From assembly GCF_026262505.1 (NCBI RefSeq), contig NC_067208.1, positions 11,355,962 through 11,419,961 of the forward strand: a stretch of DNA of 64,000 nt. Reading direction: 5' to 3'. Below, piece by piece: positions 22,340 through 33,161 of this stretch. The translations under genes and the position numbers were made by a program. Under the pieces are notes generated by a model. That model did not search any database and was not told the DNA's origin. It was given only the letters and a program-made list of their open reading frames with translations. Origin of the DNA: Trichomonas vaginalis G3 (Eukaryota > Parabasalia > Trichomonadida > Trichomonadidae). Position 1 is the first letter of the stretch, and each line of letters begins with the position of its first letter.

Positions 22340-23275
22340 TTAGTGTGCAAGTAAGCATAGAGATGAACTTGACACTGGGCTTATTCTGGAGCAAATTAGC
22401 TGTCTTCTGCATGAAAATGGTTTGATAATTGAAGAAAATTGTTTCCTCTTTTGTAACATCTGGTTTCCATTTTTGTTATTGTTGGAATTAAGCTTCAATG
22501 ATGGGAAATAAGAGCTTTTGAGCAGTTCTGAAACAGTGGCTCTTTGTTCTGGATCAACGACCAAACATCTTGAAACGAGCTTGGTCAAATGAGAATTCGG
22601 TATCAAACTTGTATTCCAGCTTCCGTCTAATATCTTCCTCATTAGCATTGGCTCGGAAGTGTCGAAAAATGGAAAAGACTTTGTAATTATGTAGAACAAT
22701 GTAACTCCTAAGGCCCAAATATCGGAGGCGAATGGGTTGTAGTGCTTTTGCATTAATTGTTCTGGTGCCATAAAAAGAATAGTTCCTTTATGATCTGAAA
22801 TGGCGTTGGAATCTTCTAATATAGCGGATAGGCCGAAATCGCTGAGCTTAATTCTTCCATAGCTATCGATAAGGAAATTTTGAGGCTTGATATCGCAATG
22901 AGCAATTCTCTTATCGTGGCAAGCTTTTACGGACATGATTGTATCGTATAAGATTCTCTCGAGCTCACGGTGGGAAATGTCCTTTCTTTCATGAATCATT
23001 TTGAACAAATCGTTAGGACAAAATTCCATAATTAGATAAACGCTTCCTTCAAAGCGAAAATACTGATATACATTGACTGACCTCTGGTCATCTGTTGTTT
23101 TCATGCACTCCAGTTCAGCTTCCCTGAAGCATTTTTCTGGAATCTTTTTCATCGCGAATTTCATCTGGTAACGATTATGGTAGACAGAGTAAACTTCACC
23201 ATAAGCACCTTTTGCAAGTGGCTGTTCAACAACAATATTTTTTTGCAAAAGGAAATTGATTTCTTTCTCGTTCAT
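22340..23275 (-). CDS. Serine/threonine protein kinase (non-RD)
   Basis: A 311-residue protein that is essentially one kinase domain. Visible parts: glycine loop GAYGEVYSV (23-31), catalytic lysine in FAMKK (~43), catalytic loop HCDIKPQN (127-133), DFG (147-149), APE (170-172) and the SDIWALGV helix (184-191). The overall look is CAMK/AMPK-like. The residue before the catalytic Asp is Cys, not Arg (HCD for HRD), so it belongs to the non-RD class that usually does not depend on activation-loop phosphorylation. The ~55-residue tail is Ser/Lys-rich. The ATG at 23275 is chosen because TCATTTTTTC lies 8 bases before it; the frame is open upstream without an ATG. Confidence 0.93.
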   Translation of the reverse strand: MNEKEINFLLQKNIVVEQPLAKGAYGEVYSVYHNRYQMKFAMKKIPEKCFREAELECMKTTDDQRSVNVYQYFRFEGSVYLIMEFCPNDLFKMIHERKDISHRELERILYDTIMSVKACHDKRIAHCDIKPQNFLIDSYGRIKLSDFGLSAILEDSNAISDHKGTILFMAPEQLMQKHYNPFASDIWALGVTLFYIITKSFPFFDTSEPMLMRKILDGSWNTSLIPNSHLTKLVSRCLVVDPEQRATVSELLKSSYFPSLKLNSNNNKNGNQMLQKRKQFSSIIKPFSCRRQLICSRISPVSSSSLCLLAH

Positions 23276-23285
23276 GAAAAAATGA
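23273..23285 (-). promoter_or_regulatory. Initiator promoter of the kinase gene
   Basis: Minus-strand TCATTTTTTCATG; the presumed +1 A is at 23283, giving an 8-base 5' leader, typical of trichomonad mRNAs. Confidence 0.65.
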
Positions 23286-24047
23286 TTTTCTATGTTCGGT
23301 AAAGAAATATTCAATTCTCATGGGTGTATTTCAAATTGAGAGATTAAGTGACTAATCACAGTAATAAAATTGCGGGTTATATATAGTATGCAATAATTTA
23401 TGGAATTTATAATTTGAATAAATTACGCTTCTTCTGAAATTTAACAGTTTCAATTCAGAAGTGGCGAAAATTTGATAAGAAACTTTTGTTTCTATAAAAG
23501 AATTTTAATATAAAATTAATATATAACTGATTTAGAGACTTGAAAGTGCGGTGGGGTTTTTATAACTTCTCAAAACCATTCAGAATTCAAAATCTTGATT
23601 GTTATAAAATTTGATAAAGTTTCTAGAATATTCATAATATATATTAATTATTTAAAATAATTAAAAATCTAACGTGCTTTTTATTGAATTACTTTCTTAT
23701 TGCTTTTATATCTTCAGTTAAATTTATATTGATATAAAATAAATAATATGCTTTATAGATTCCACTACAATATATGTTAAATTCGTGATTTGAAGAGAAT
23801 TTGCAACCGCTTATGTGATCATTGCATCATATTTTCATTTATTAATAAGTAATAATAAGGGGCAGACCAGAAATTCATAATTTTTATGGGGTTAATTTTC
23901 CTTTTTGATTCGCACAATTCTTGTCGGTACTTGAGAGTGATTATTACTTTGCATATAGTTTTGACTAGCAGTAATAAAACGAAATTCATATAAAAAGAAC
24001 ATTTTATTTTCAAAAAAAAATATAATAAAATTACATTATTCCTCAAA
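23286..24047. other. Intergenic, very AT-rich
   Basis: About 760 bases between two minus-strand genes. It should hold upstream control sequence of the kinase; no gene or repeat could be supported. Confidence 0.55.
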
Positions 24048-26981
24048 TTATGCAAAGCACTTCAATGTAAGTGTTTCTGCCACTGACAATATATCGATTG
24101 GTTTTGATCTAACGCCTTTGATAAGCTCAGCTCTTGCAATATCTTTTTCAAGAAGAATTTCTTTCCTGTGGCTAGCAGCATACATGAAAATAGTTGTAGA
24201 AATTGTTTCAGAAAGATTTTCTGCAGCTACAATTCTTTCATCAAGTATTGGACACCAGAATTTTGTATCTTTTGTGATTGTCTTGCAAGAATAGAATCTT
24301 TCGTCAACAGGTCTTACAACAATCAAAAGCTCTGACTTAGGAATAGATTTGTGCTTTGTGTTAAGGAAAAGTGGAGATTCACAGAAAATAATTGTGCAAA
24401 GATCAGCATTTTCAGCTTCATTTCTATCGTAAACAACTGTTAACAAGCCAAACTGTACGGCTGGTTTGCTATTTCTGTCAGCAAATTGGTGTGTTGTTCC
24501 AATTAACTGCATAAACTTCTGAAGCAAAGGAGTTTCAGTTGTTGAAAGCTTGATTCCGTCATTATCTGCATCAATGACTGGGATGAACAGTGTAGAAGCT
24601 GTTGGAATTGCATCGAATTTTGAGATAATATCCGAAACATCCTCTTCTATACGAGAAACGTTAGTATAAAGACCTGTACTGATAAGGAAGTCAACGGCTT
24701 TATGTCTAAGCTTATCTGTTCTGTCTTCCTTTGTAAGTTTCCTCGATTTGACGTAATTGTAATCTTTGTAATAATTTCTTTCCAAGAAATTGTTATCGAA
24801 GCACTTGTTTTCTTTCATCTGATCAACAAGATTGACAATGTCTTTGTCATCGGAAATTTCGGAATTCTGACATTTGTCAGATGTCAAATATTTGTCAGAA
24901 TTTATGTCAGAATAATTTGTATTATCAATGGAATAATTTGGATCAACGAATTCATCCTTGATCTCCCACATGAAGAAGCCGCGGGGCTCTCTCACGTGGA
25001 TGGTGAAGCTGTCACTTCTCTTTGTATCGCCTACAACTGTAATCAAAGCCGTTTCTCCGGACTTAAATGTTGCAATTGGAGGAAGAGTCAATGTTTCTTG
25101 ATTATCGCCCGCGGATTCTGTACAATACTCGCTAATACCTTTAATCATCTGTGATTGGAACGATCTATTGAGAGATCTGCCGCATAATAATCTTGAAATT
25201 GTCTGGCATTGAATTGGATCGATCAACTGTTCATCGGATAGCTGGGCAAGGAAGTCCAGAAGGTCAACAGAGATCTTTGGATCGAAAATTGCGTCATACC
25301 ACTTTGTAATTTGAGAAATCAAAACTAAAAACGCGGATCTGAGCCTTGTTTCGCTTATGTTTGTTCTTACAACCTGTAAAAATGTTGTAAGGATCTCCAA
25401 AATTGAGTCTTTGAGATTATGATACGCTGGAGCTGAAGCAATCATGTAACAGATGGCTGAAATGACGTCAAATGATGTTGTTGTCTCTTCATTTCTCCAT
25501 GTCAACTTTTTGTCTGAAATATTCAAAGTATACTTCTTAATTGCAGTTACGAAGTCAGGAAGTGACTGGCGAAGGAGTATATTGTGAACATTTAGTGTTG
25601 CCCATTGAACTGTGCTCTTATTTAATAAGGTTGTTGAAATTGTAGGTGAAATTTTGAGAGTTTCGGCTTCATCCATCAAAAGAACAGAGAAAGAAGCCCA
25701 GAATGAGAGCCATAGGTTCTGATTGGGGTCAAATTGTTCAATCGCGTTCATCATCATGTCAAATATTTCTGATGAAACGAATCTTCTGAACAAAAGGTAT
25801 CCGTTGTTAAGTATTGACATGAGAATTTGATTGTTACCGCGTTGGATCAGCTCCAAAAGCGTTGCAAGAAGGATTTCGCTCCAATCTTTCGAAGTATACA
25901 AATCCCAATCGCCTGCAATGCTCATCAGTGACTTTATTATCAATGTCTGGCCAGCGGTGAAGTCAGTATCGAAGCAGTTGAAACACCACTTGCTGAATAA
26001 TTTGAAAAATACTGATGCTGGGAACAAAGGCTGGAATAAAGCGGGGGAAGAGCGAGGATGGCTGGAGCAGCAGTCAACGAGATCTTGTACAGTTCGTGAA
26101 AAATTACCAAATAATTCTTGAGTCGAAGTTACTGAACTAAACTCGATGCAGTCGATGAATCTCTGTAGCTGGAAACCAACTAATGTAAGTTCTTCGATGT
26201 TTACGTCAGTTCTGTATTCCAAAGTAGGAGTAAAAAGTAAATTTAGAAGTTTCTTCCAAACATCGATAAGACAGACATGCCAAGATGTTAAGAAGTCTTC
26301 TGATGATGACCATGATTTGGTAAATTTGTAAAAAACTTCCCAGATTTCTTGTGTTGTTAATTTTGAGTTAATTAAAGTTGTGTAGAGTAAAGCGAAGCAC
26401 TTGCTAAGTAATAAATTTTTAGTAGATGATTCTGCAAGCACTGATATTGATTCTGGTTGTGATAAAAAGTCACATGCGCCGATTAAAATTCGAACAAGAA
26501 CTGCCCATGTTTCATCATCGAAAATTGAGCCGAGTTCTGCTTGGTATCTATTAAAATCGTTTAATAAAATCAAAATTAATTCGCGTCTTGGCGCTGGATG
26601 TGAATTATCGTTTCTATACTCAAAAATCTGTGATAAATATCTAAAAATTTGGCGTGCGTATGAATTTCTTGTCTTTAAGTCTTTAAAAAATGTTTCATCT
26701 GTGAGCCAATGACGAAAGATTGTTAAACATTCATTTAATGTTTCATTGTAAAGAGTTGGCAATGAAAGTGCATAAGCTAAAACTTGCATAACCCAATCAA
26801 TTGAGAATTCTGTCTCAATTTTTGGATTTGCTCCGTTGTTTGAAAAATTCGAAATAATTGAAACAGCAACAGTCGATGCGACATCGTTACTGAAGATTGT
26901 GAGTACTTCATCAGTTGTTGATGGTTCTAAAACTCCGCAATCTAAAATATGTTGAAGAATTAATCTTGATTTTTTCGTCAT
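24048..26981 (-). CDS. Tuberin/Ral-GAP-like GTPase-activating protein
   Basis: A 977-residue protein. The last ~220 residues resemble the Rap/Ran-GAP domain of tuberin and RalGAP alpha: a VQFGLLTVVYDRNEAENADLCTIIF core and an ELLIVVRPVDERFYSCKTITKDTKFWCPILDERIV-type stretch comparable to the family's VLIVIYP...FFGPLFDGAIV. The N-terminal ~650 residues are helical-repeat-like, with TWAVLVRILIGACDFL recalling the tuberin/RalGAP N-terminal region. Expected role: stimulating GTP hydrolysis by a Ral/Rap/Rheb-type GTPase. The catalytic asparagine helix could not be placed with certainty. The ATG at 26981 (MTKKSRLIL) is preferred over an ATG 33 bases upstream because a TCACTTTTTG initiator lies 16 bases before it. 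Confidence 0.6.
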   Translation of the reverse strand: MTKKSRLILQHILDCGVLEPSTTDEVLTIFSNDVASTVAVSIISNFSNNGANPKIETEFSIDWVMQVLAYALSLPTLYNETLNECLTIFRHWLTDETFFKDLKTRNSYARQIFRYLSQIFEYRNDNSHPAPRRELILILLNDFNRYQAELGSIFDDETWAVLVRILIGACDFLSQPESISVLAESSTKNLLLSKCFALLYTTLINSKLTTQEIWEVFYKFTKSWSSSEDFLTSWHVCLIDVWKKLLNLLFTPTLEYRTDVNIEELTLVGFQLQRFIDCIEFSSVTSTQELFGNFSRTVQDLVDCCSSHPRSSPALFQPLFPASVFFKLFSKWCFNCFDTDFTAGQTLIIKSLMSIAGDWDLYTSKDWSEILLATLLELIQRGNNQILMSILNNGYLLFRRFVSSEIFDMMMNAIEQFDPNQNLWLSFWASFSVLLMDEAETLKISPTISTTLLNKSTVQWATLNVHNILLRQSLPDFVTAIKKYTLNISDKKLTWRNEETTTSFDVISAICYMIASAPAYHNLKDSILEILTTFLQVVRTNISETRLRSAFLVLISQITKWYDAIFDPKISVDLLDFLAQLSDEQLIDPIQCQTISRLLCGRSLNRSFQSQMIKGISEYCTESAGDNQETLTLPPIATFKSGETALITVVGDTKRSDSFTIHVREPRGFFMWEIKDEFVDPNYSIDNTNYSDINSDKYLTSDKCQNSEISDDKDIVNLVDQMKENKCFDNNFLERNYYKDYNYVKSRKLTKEDRTDKLRHKAVDFLISTGLYTNVSRIEEDVSDIISKFDAIPTASTLFIPVIDADNDGIKLSTTETPLLQKFMQLIGTTHQFADRNSKPAVQFGLLTVVYDRNEAENADLCTIIFCESPLFLNTKHKSIPKSELLIVVRPVDERFYSCKTITKDTKFWCPILDERIVAAENLSETISTTIFMYAASHRKEILLEKDIARAELIKGVRSKPIDILSVAETLTLKCFA

Positions 26982-26999
26982 TTTAAGAGCAAAAAGTGA
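26979..26999 (-). promoter_or_regulatory. Initiator promoter of the Ral-GAP-like gene
   Basis: Minus-strand TCACTTTTTG with +1 at about 26997, 16 bases before the chosen ATG. An upstream in-frame ATG at 27014 would fall outside a transcript starting here. Confidence 0.65.
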
Positions 27000-27558
27000 C
27001 AAGCAGGTAATCATTACGTGTCAGATTTCAGAATTTTTTTTATCGAGAACTAAATCTGAGGATGGCCATAAATCCTTGCATGTGCAATCAATAACTTATG
27101 CTTTTTATATAGATATACATAAATTTCATTTTAACTATTTTAGGCTCATATGAATGTTTCATCGAAAGTTATTGTTGAGATTTAAACTAGACTGCAATAT
27201 ACTCATCATAGCCTAAACTTTATGTTAGCTATCTTATTGCCTAATGGATTCAATTCTTTCTCTGTGTTTCATAAAAAAACTCAATATTTGAGAGAAATGA
27301 AATAGTTAACACTCATGTTACCCCTGGGTTACGGTTAAATTAAAGCCCTTGAAATGTAAGAGATGTAATAGCACTTTCGGATGATTCCATCAGAGCATAT
27401 ATTCGTTTTACAAATTATTTTGCCATATCAACAATGCGTGTTAAATTGATGTCAAATCTCAAATTTTCCTTACATAAAAATGAAAACGTTCAATTCACTT
27501 AGTATATTATAATTGCATAAAATTATTCCATTAGCTGATTTCTCGAAAAAGTGTCATC
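27000..27558. other. Divergent intergenic region
   Basis: About 560 bases between two divergently transcribed genes, so it must hold both upstream control regions. No other feature seen. Confidence 0.55.
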
Positions 27559-28362
27559 ATGAGTGCTCTCTTTGCCCTTGATCTTATATCGATACAGCTA
27601 TTCAGATACATTCCAAACTTGCCATATCATGTTATGACAGGTCTTGTAATTGTTTGTCCTACGATTGGTTATATAGATCAGTTCAAAACTTTAATTCAAA
27701 CGAAAAATTCTCGTGTTTTCAATCTTACATCAGGACTTATATTACTTGCTGCTAACTTTATGCGATTTTTGTATTGGATTTACGAGCCTTTTCTTCCATA
27801 TTTGCTTGGTCAATCAGTTGCCGTATTTTCATTGCAATTGCTAATGGGAATATGGTCATTTAACTACTCACAATTACCAAAATCTCATACTCAAACACGT
27901 TTTAGGCCTCAAATTAGAGGTTTGAAGTCTCTATTAGACATTTTTAATTTAGCTTCAGGTTTTGAATTTGTATCATCAGTAATAGTATACGGGTTGATAA
28001 TAACTGGCGTTTATATATTAATGTGCCTTATTCTTACAACACATAAAGTAAATTCGATTATTATAATCGTTTCAAACGTTGTCGAGACCACAGTGTCATT
28101 GCCGATGTTCATACTAATTGTATTCAAGCATGACATCCTTGGAATATCAATAGTCCTTTTAGTTCAATACGCATTTGGAGATTTACTAAAAATTATCATG
28201 TTCAGCTTCAGTGGAGCTGGCTGGGCTTTCTTGTTTGGAGCCATTTTGCAATTCTCTATTGATTCTACAAATATTATAGCATTTTTCATTCTTTCCAAAT
28301 TAGGAAAGAAAACAGAAGCTATAGATGAACAGATACTTCTTCGGTCTGATGTCGAGTTATGA
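27559..28362 (+). CDS. PQ-loop membrane protein, SLC66A2/PQLC1-like
   Basis: A 267-residue polytopic protein with about seven hydrophobic helices. The segment CPTIGYIDQFKTL (~34-46) corresponds to the first PQ-loop, and LILLAANFMRFLYWIYEPF to the next helix, where PQLC1-type proteins read LVLLVANILRILFWF. A second PQ-like loop follows near 195-210. The family sits in endosome/Golgi membranes and is linked to lipid-scramblase or phospholipid-flippase balance (yeast ANY1); the substrate here is unknown. The ATG is preceded by a short TCATC and no other ATG fits. Gene length is normal for the family. Confidence 0.8.
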   Translation: MSALFALDLISIQLFRYIPNLPYHVMTGLVIVCPTIGYIDQFKTLIQTKNSRVFNLTSGLILLAANFMRFLYWIYEPFLPYLLGQSVAVFSLQLLMGIWSFNYSQLPKSHTQTRFRPQIRGLKSLLDIFNLASGFEFVSSVIVYGLIITGVYILMCLILTTHKVNSIIIIVSNVVETTVSLPMFILIVFKHDILGISIVLLVQYAFGDLLKIIMFSFSGAGWAFLFGAILQFSIDSTNIIAFFILSKLGKKTEAIDEQILLRSDVEL

Positions 28363-29049
28363 AAAATGGCTATTTTCTGTTTATTTGAATTAATTTGTTA
28401 ATATTTTTATGAATATAGCTGTTTAGACCAAATTCATGACTAGCATGTCTCTATTGTTATTGTTGAATTATTGATGTTTAATATTATTACTCATGTTATA
28501 TTTTTTTCATCAAAAATTAGATTTAAAATGTTATGTTTAAATAAATAACCTTTTTATGTTACTTTTCTAAGAGATTTTGAAGTACTTGAAACAAATATCA
28601 ACAAGTAGAAGCAATTTTAAGAAATAAAATATGATATCATTTTTAAGTAAAAAGAATTACCTATCACGTGCATATTTTACAGTTGTAGTTTCATAAAAGG
28701 CGTCGTATCATTCAACAGGTGAAGCAATGAACAAAGCTCCAAAAAAGAGAAATGAAAATTGAAATAAGTCACAGTGATAAGTTAGAATTCCAAGCTGAAA
28801 CTTAATAACTCATATAGTATGTACACCCATGTATTATAATGAATATGGAAACTTTCTACAATTCAGCCTTGGACTTGTCAGCTTATAGTTATCGTTAAAG
28901 AATAACGTGTTTTTTGTTGACTACTTTTCTTTTAGTAATGATACAACTCATACAATATATTTTGTTAAATCTTCTCTTCTCAAATGATTCACACTTTTAT
29001 TCAATTTTGTGTGGTATTTGAAAAGAACTTATCGTTAAAAATGCGACTC
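28363..29049. other. Intergenic, nothing recognised
   Basis: About 690 AT-rich bases between two plus-strand genes. No supported gene, repeat or RNA was seen. Confidence 0.55.
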
Positions 29050-29060
29050 ATTTTTGAATG
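29048..29060 (+). promoter_or_regulatory. Initiator promoter of the surface-protein gene
   Basis: TCATTTTTGAATG with +1 A at 29050, eight bases before the ATG at 29058. Confidence 0.65.
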
Positions 29061-31609
29061 TTAAGTCTATTAATAACCATTGCTCATTCCTATTCAGTAA
29101 GTTCCACAGGCTACCATTATGTGAATATATCAAGCTCAGGCACTGAGATTACATTCAATCTTGAATCCGTATCAGATTACGATTATTATCTAGTATTTGT
29201 CGATAGTCCAATATATTTAATAATTGATGATACAGTTTTAAGTAACAGAGTCTACAAGCTCCAATCCACATATGGAACATATACAATTGCAAGTACTACT
29301 GGCGAATCAGCTGAATTTGGAGCTTTTCTTATCGCAAAAACATATGATTTTCTTGAATTCTGGATTAAACCAGCTTCAGAATCATACACAATGACGCAAG
29401 ATACATATTCTACCACTCAAGATTGTTATTTAATTATTCTCGATTCTAATACGTTTAATGTATATTTAACAAAAAACGGCGATAGTAATGACGTTTATTA
29501 TTCAGTTTCTGGTGGTAAGCCAAATACCTTGTTAACATCTAGCGGACTTTATAACAATAAGGCTGTTACACTAAATTATAAACAAAATAAACAAACAACA
29601 GCTTCCCAAACTTATTCAATATTATCATATTATCTTAACACAATCTATAACTATCAATTATATGACGATAGTAAACCGAAACGTACATTTTCAACCGGAA
29701 CCACTATTGGATATTTTCCTTCCCCGATGAGTGGTGGCACATCCTCTGGTTCATCTATTTCACTGGGATTAAATTCATTTTCCATTTCGACGAGCACTAC
29801 ATATTCAATTCCAGTAAGTACATTACTTGTTTTCACTAAATCTGATTCTATTTCCGGCGAAGCAATTTGTGGTTCTGAATCTCTTAGTATTCTTGGTTCA
29901 TCAGGTATCAAAGCTATTGCATTTTTAAATAAAGGTACACTTATGTTAACATCAACAAGTGGAACAAAAACATGTAATTTTATCGCTTACGACTATTCGC
30001 ACAAAGTTTATTATTGTAATCATGTAACAATCATTTCCGGTACAGTTAAATACACGGTGAGTGTTGGAGGCAGTGATACATATTGCGTTGTATCTGCTTT
30101 CTCTGATGGGCATCTTGATATTGATTCGGATGGGCAAACTCATTTTTCATTTGGTGTAGATAAAACATTGGTATATGATAAAACAGAATCTGATCAACAT
30201 ATAACTAATCCTGTTATAACATATGTAAGAAGGGAAAAACATATGCCAACAAGATCGAGTTTGAATTAAGTGGATCATCAAGTGACGAAAATTTTGCTAT
30301 TGATGGTTCCGAGTCAAAATACGATTTTTACACTATTTCTTATTCATCATATCAACAGATGAATTTAGGCAAGGCAGTTGGAAAAGCAAAAGTTGGCGGC
30401 CTTAAACCATGGGCAATTGCTCTTATTGTTATCTTTGTTATAATTGCTTTTATTATTCTTATATGCTTAATTTGCGTCTGTTGCTGTGGCAAAAGATGCT
30501 GTTGTTGCTCATCATCAAAAGTATCAGCATCAAATGAAGAGAATAATACACATCCTGCCCAAAGCGAATCATCATCAAACAAAAATAATGAATCACACCC
30601 TCCCCAAAGGACATCATATTCAAATAACAATAACTCTTCATATCCTGCTCAAATGGCTTCATCTTCAAATAACAATAATTCATCATATCCTGCTCAAATG
30701 GCTTCATCTTCAAATAACAATAACTCTTCATATCCTGCCCAAATGGCTTCATCTTCAAATAACAATAATTCATCATATCCTGCTCAAATGGCTTCATCAT
30801 CAAATAACAATAATTCATCATATCCTGCTCAAATGGCTTCATCTTCAAATAACAATAACTCTTCATATTCTGCCCAAATGGCTTCATCATCAAATAACAA
30901 TAATTCATCATATCCTGCTCAAATTGCTTCATCTTCAAATAACAATAACTCTTCATATCCTGCCCAAATGGCTTCATCTTCAAATAACAATAATTCATCA
31001 TATCCTTCTCAAATTGCTTCATCTTCAAATAACAATAATTCATCATATCCTGCTCAAAGGACATCATCTTCAAATAACAATAATTCATCATATCCTTCTC
31101 AAATTGCTTCATCTTCAAATAACAATAACTCTTCATATCCTGCTCAAAGGACATCATCTTCAAATAACAATAACTCATCATATCCTGCATAAATGGCTTC
31201 ATCTTCAAACAACAATAGCCAAACACGTCCAGTTCAAAGAGTTGAAGAAAGCAGCACAACTACGATTAAAGTTAACGTCGTTAATACAATATATATTCAA
31301 CAACCACAGCAAGCTCAGCCTAATTATATTCCACCACCTCCTCAAACTCCTGTTTACGTCGTTTCACCACAGCAACCTGTTTATGGAGCACCCCCTCAAC
31401 AACCCGTTTATGCAGTACCTCCACAACAGCCAGTATATGCAGCACCTCCGCCTGTTTATGGAGCTCTTCAACAACAACCTGTTTATGCAGCACCCCCACC
31501 TATTTATGGAGCTCCTCCTCAACAACCGGCAGCTTATATAGCTCCAGCACCAACTCCATCATATAAGGCCCCAGATTCAAAAGATAACTATTACAATCCA
31601 TTCAACTAA
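29058..31609 (+). pseudogene. Broken single-pass surface-protein gene with repeat tail
   Basis: Three pieces of one probable type I membrane protein of the host. Piece 1 (29058-30269) has a hydrophobic start (MLSLLITIAHS) and a Ser/Thr/Tyr-rich extracellular region. A one-base frame change within a short A-run near 30236 shifts reading into a second frame that carries one membrane helix (PWAIALIVIFVIIAFIILIC, ~30408-30467), a Cys-rich juxtamembrane stretch and a tail of 15-residue Asn/Ser repeats. At 31190 a repeat codon that is CAA in every sibling unit is TAA; the same frame continues to 31609 with a Pro/Gln/Tyr-rich tail of repeated QQPVYxAPP units ending YYNPFN, an NPF-type endocytic sorting motif. 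Two defects suggest a pseudogene; a sequencing slip in the A-run is possible. Confidence 0.7.
30623..31189 (+). repeat. Tandem 45-bp coding repeats
   Basis: Twelve full units plus a partial thirteenth, each encoding NNNNSSYPAQMASSS or close variants (Ile for Met, RT for MA, Ser for Ala). Substitutions recur in alternating units, as expected from unequal crossing-over. Located in the predicted cytoplasmic tail of the broken surface protein. Confidence 0.95.
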
Positions 31610-31874
31610 ATAAAATGTTATTATATCTTTAATAGATGAATATATTATAATTTGTTTAAAGATATCAATTTGGGAACAAAAATTCCTATAAAATCAGGAA
31701 TTCTTTTCCAAACTCTATATTTTTCGTGCTGTCAGTGCCAGAACTTGTCCTCTAGTAGCATTTTAATCTTGCCATATAGGGAAATACTCAGATCACATTC
31801 TATAAAAGATATTAATCATTCAGCAAATAAATCAAAAGTTTAACTCAACAAAATATAGCAAAATCAATAAATGT

Positions 31875-33161
31875 TTATTCATTTGCGGTTTTCTTTTCTT
31901 TTTTGATCAATTTCTTGATCTTTTTGTTCAATACTTTGGAAAACGAGTCCCAAACGAAAGGATGAGTCATTTCATATCCAAGAACTCTATCCATGCTATC
32001 TTGTATTGATTGTATGACCTTGTACGCATTGTTTGCTATTTTAATTTCAGGAATTTTCTTATCATATCTTTTCTTGTCTTCGAAAAGCTTCTTGAAGGCG
32101 CTTTCCACGCATTTCACTGCTGGATCCAGTATGTCCAACCTCGAAACGTTCAAGAAACAGTAGAAATCTACCAAATCAAGACCAACTAAGTTAGAAATGC
32201 ACCAAAAGTCTTCTTTTCCACCACTTACAGGTGTTATCTGGAAAGGAACATCTATTTCGTTCAGCATTGCTATTACGAAAGGGTCTTCAGACTTAATCTT
32301 TGTCCCGTTTACGTAAACAGCCAAATAAAGACAGGAGGAGTCATCTTTGGTCGGTGAAACGACCAATTGAGCAAAATTTGAGATGTTCAGTTCATTTAGT
32401 GATGAAACACCGTAATAATACGACTGGATTGAGAACCAATCGAAGTACTCCGTGATCTGAAGTGTTTTCTCTTCAAGACTTTCAAGGATGTCTGGTTTTT
32501 GTGATGCAATTCTTCGGAATAATAATAAATCTGAGCCAGCACTGATAATTGCGGTCAATCTTGGCTTGAATGGTAATGAGAAGATCATTCCTTCAATGAT
32601 ATTCTTGTAATTACTCTCGATTGAACCTGAAATTGCAAATTCAACCATAAAATGAGGATAATCAAGGGTTTTAGCTTGTAGCATCGATATTGCATTGGTA
32701 TCCCTGTTGTAACAGACTGTAATCTCTTCGTTGTTCGAGTAGATCTTCATTAAAGGTAAAGAATTTGCGTCAATTGGAGGTTGTTGAACTGTTACTTGAG
32801 TTTTTGAACGTATTAAGGATTCTACCATCATTTTGAGTGTATCTAAGTCAAGTGGGATGGGGTAACTAACTGCAATTCTGATTCCCATCGCATTATTATC
32901 CAAATTAACGATATTTACTGCGATTTTCTCGAGAAAGTCGAATGGTATGAAAGAAATGAATAAGGAAATGACTGATCCGATATCACATGGAGATTTGTTT
33001 TCTGTTGAGAACCCTTTTTCCGTTAAATCTGTGAAATACTCTAATAAATTTGAGTAAGAGACTTCCCCGTCATTGGTAAACCTCATTTTAGTATCCCAGT
33101 CGTATAAATCCTTATTCTTATAGAATTTTTCCAAAAAGAGGCCGAAATCGGAATTCGACAT
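31875..33161 (-). CDS. Protein of unknown function, 428 residues
   Basis: An uninterrupted frame from the ATG at 33161 (MSNSDFGLFLEKFYKNKDL); the frame opens nine bases earlier without an ATG. It looks like a real globular soluble protein with mixed alpha/beta composition, no signal peptide and no membrane helix, ending in a very Lys-rich tail (from ~415). I recognise no domain. It is convergent with the surface-protein gene and ends about 265 bases after it. No TCA initiator is obvious just upstream of the ATG. Confidence 0.75.
   Translation of the reverse strand: MSNSDFGLFLEKFYKNKDLYDWDTKMRFTNDGEVSYSNLLEYFTDLTEKGFSTENKSPCDIGSVISLFISFIPFDFLEKIAVNIVNLDNNAMGIRIAVSYPIPLDLDTLKMMVESLIRSKTQVTVQQPPIDANSLPLMKIYSNNEEITVCYNRDTNAISMLQAKTLDYPHFMVEFAISGSIESNYKNIIEGMIFSLPFKPRLTAIISAGSDLLLFRRIASQKPDILESLEEKTLQITEYFDWFSIQSYYYGVSSLNELNISNFAQLVVSPTKDDSSCLYLAVYVNGTKIKSEDPFVIAMLNEIDVPFQITPVSGGKEDFWCISNLVGLDLVDFYCFLNVSRLDILDPAVKCVESAFKKLFEDKKRYDKKIPEIKIANNAYKVIQSIQDSMDRVLGYEMTHPFVWDSFSKVLNKKIKKLIKKEKKTANE

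Noticed and set aside
23819-24055. 78-residue minus-strand ORF overlapping the end of the Ral-GAP-like gene
   Set aside because: Very AT-rich, no domain, and overlaps a well-supported gene end.
30459-31541. Long open frames in other frames of the 45-bp repeat region
   Set aside because: The repeat length is a multiple of three and the unit lacks stops in several frames, so these are by-products of the repeat.
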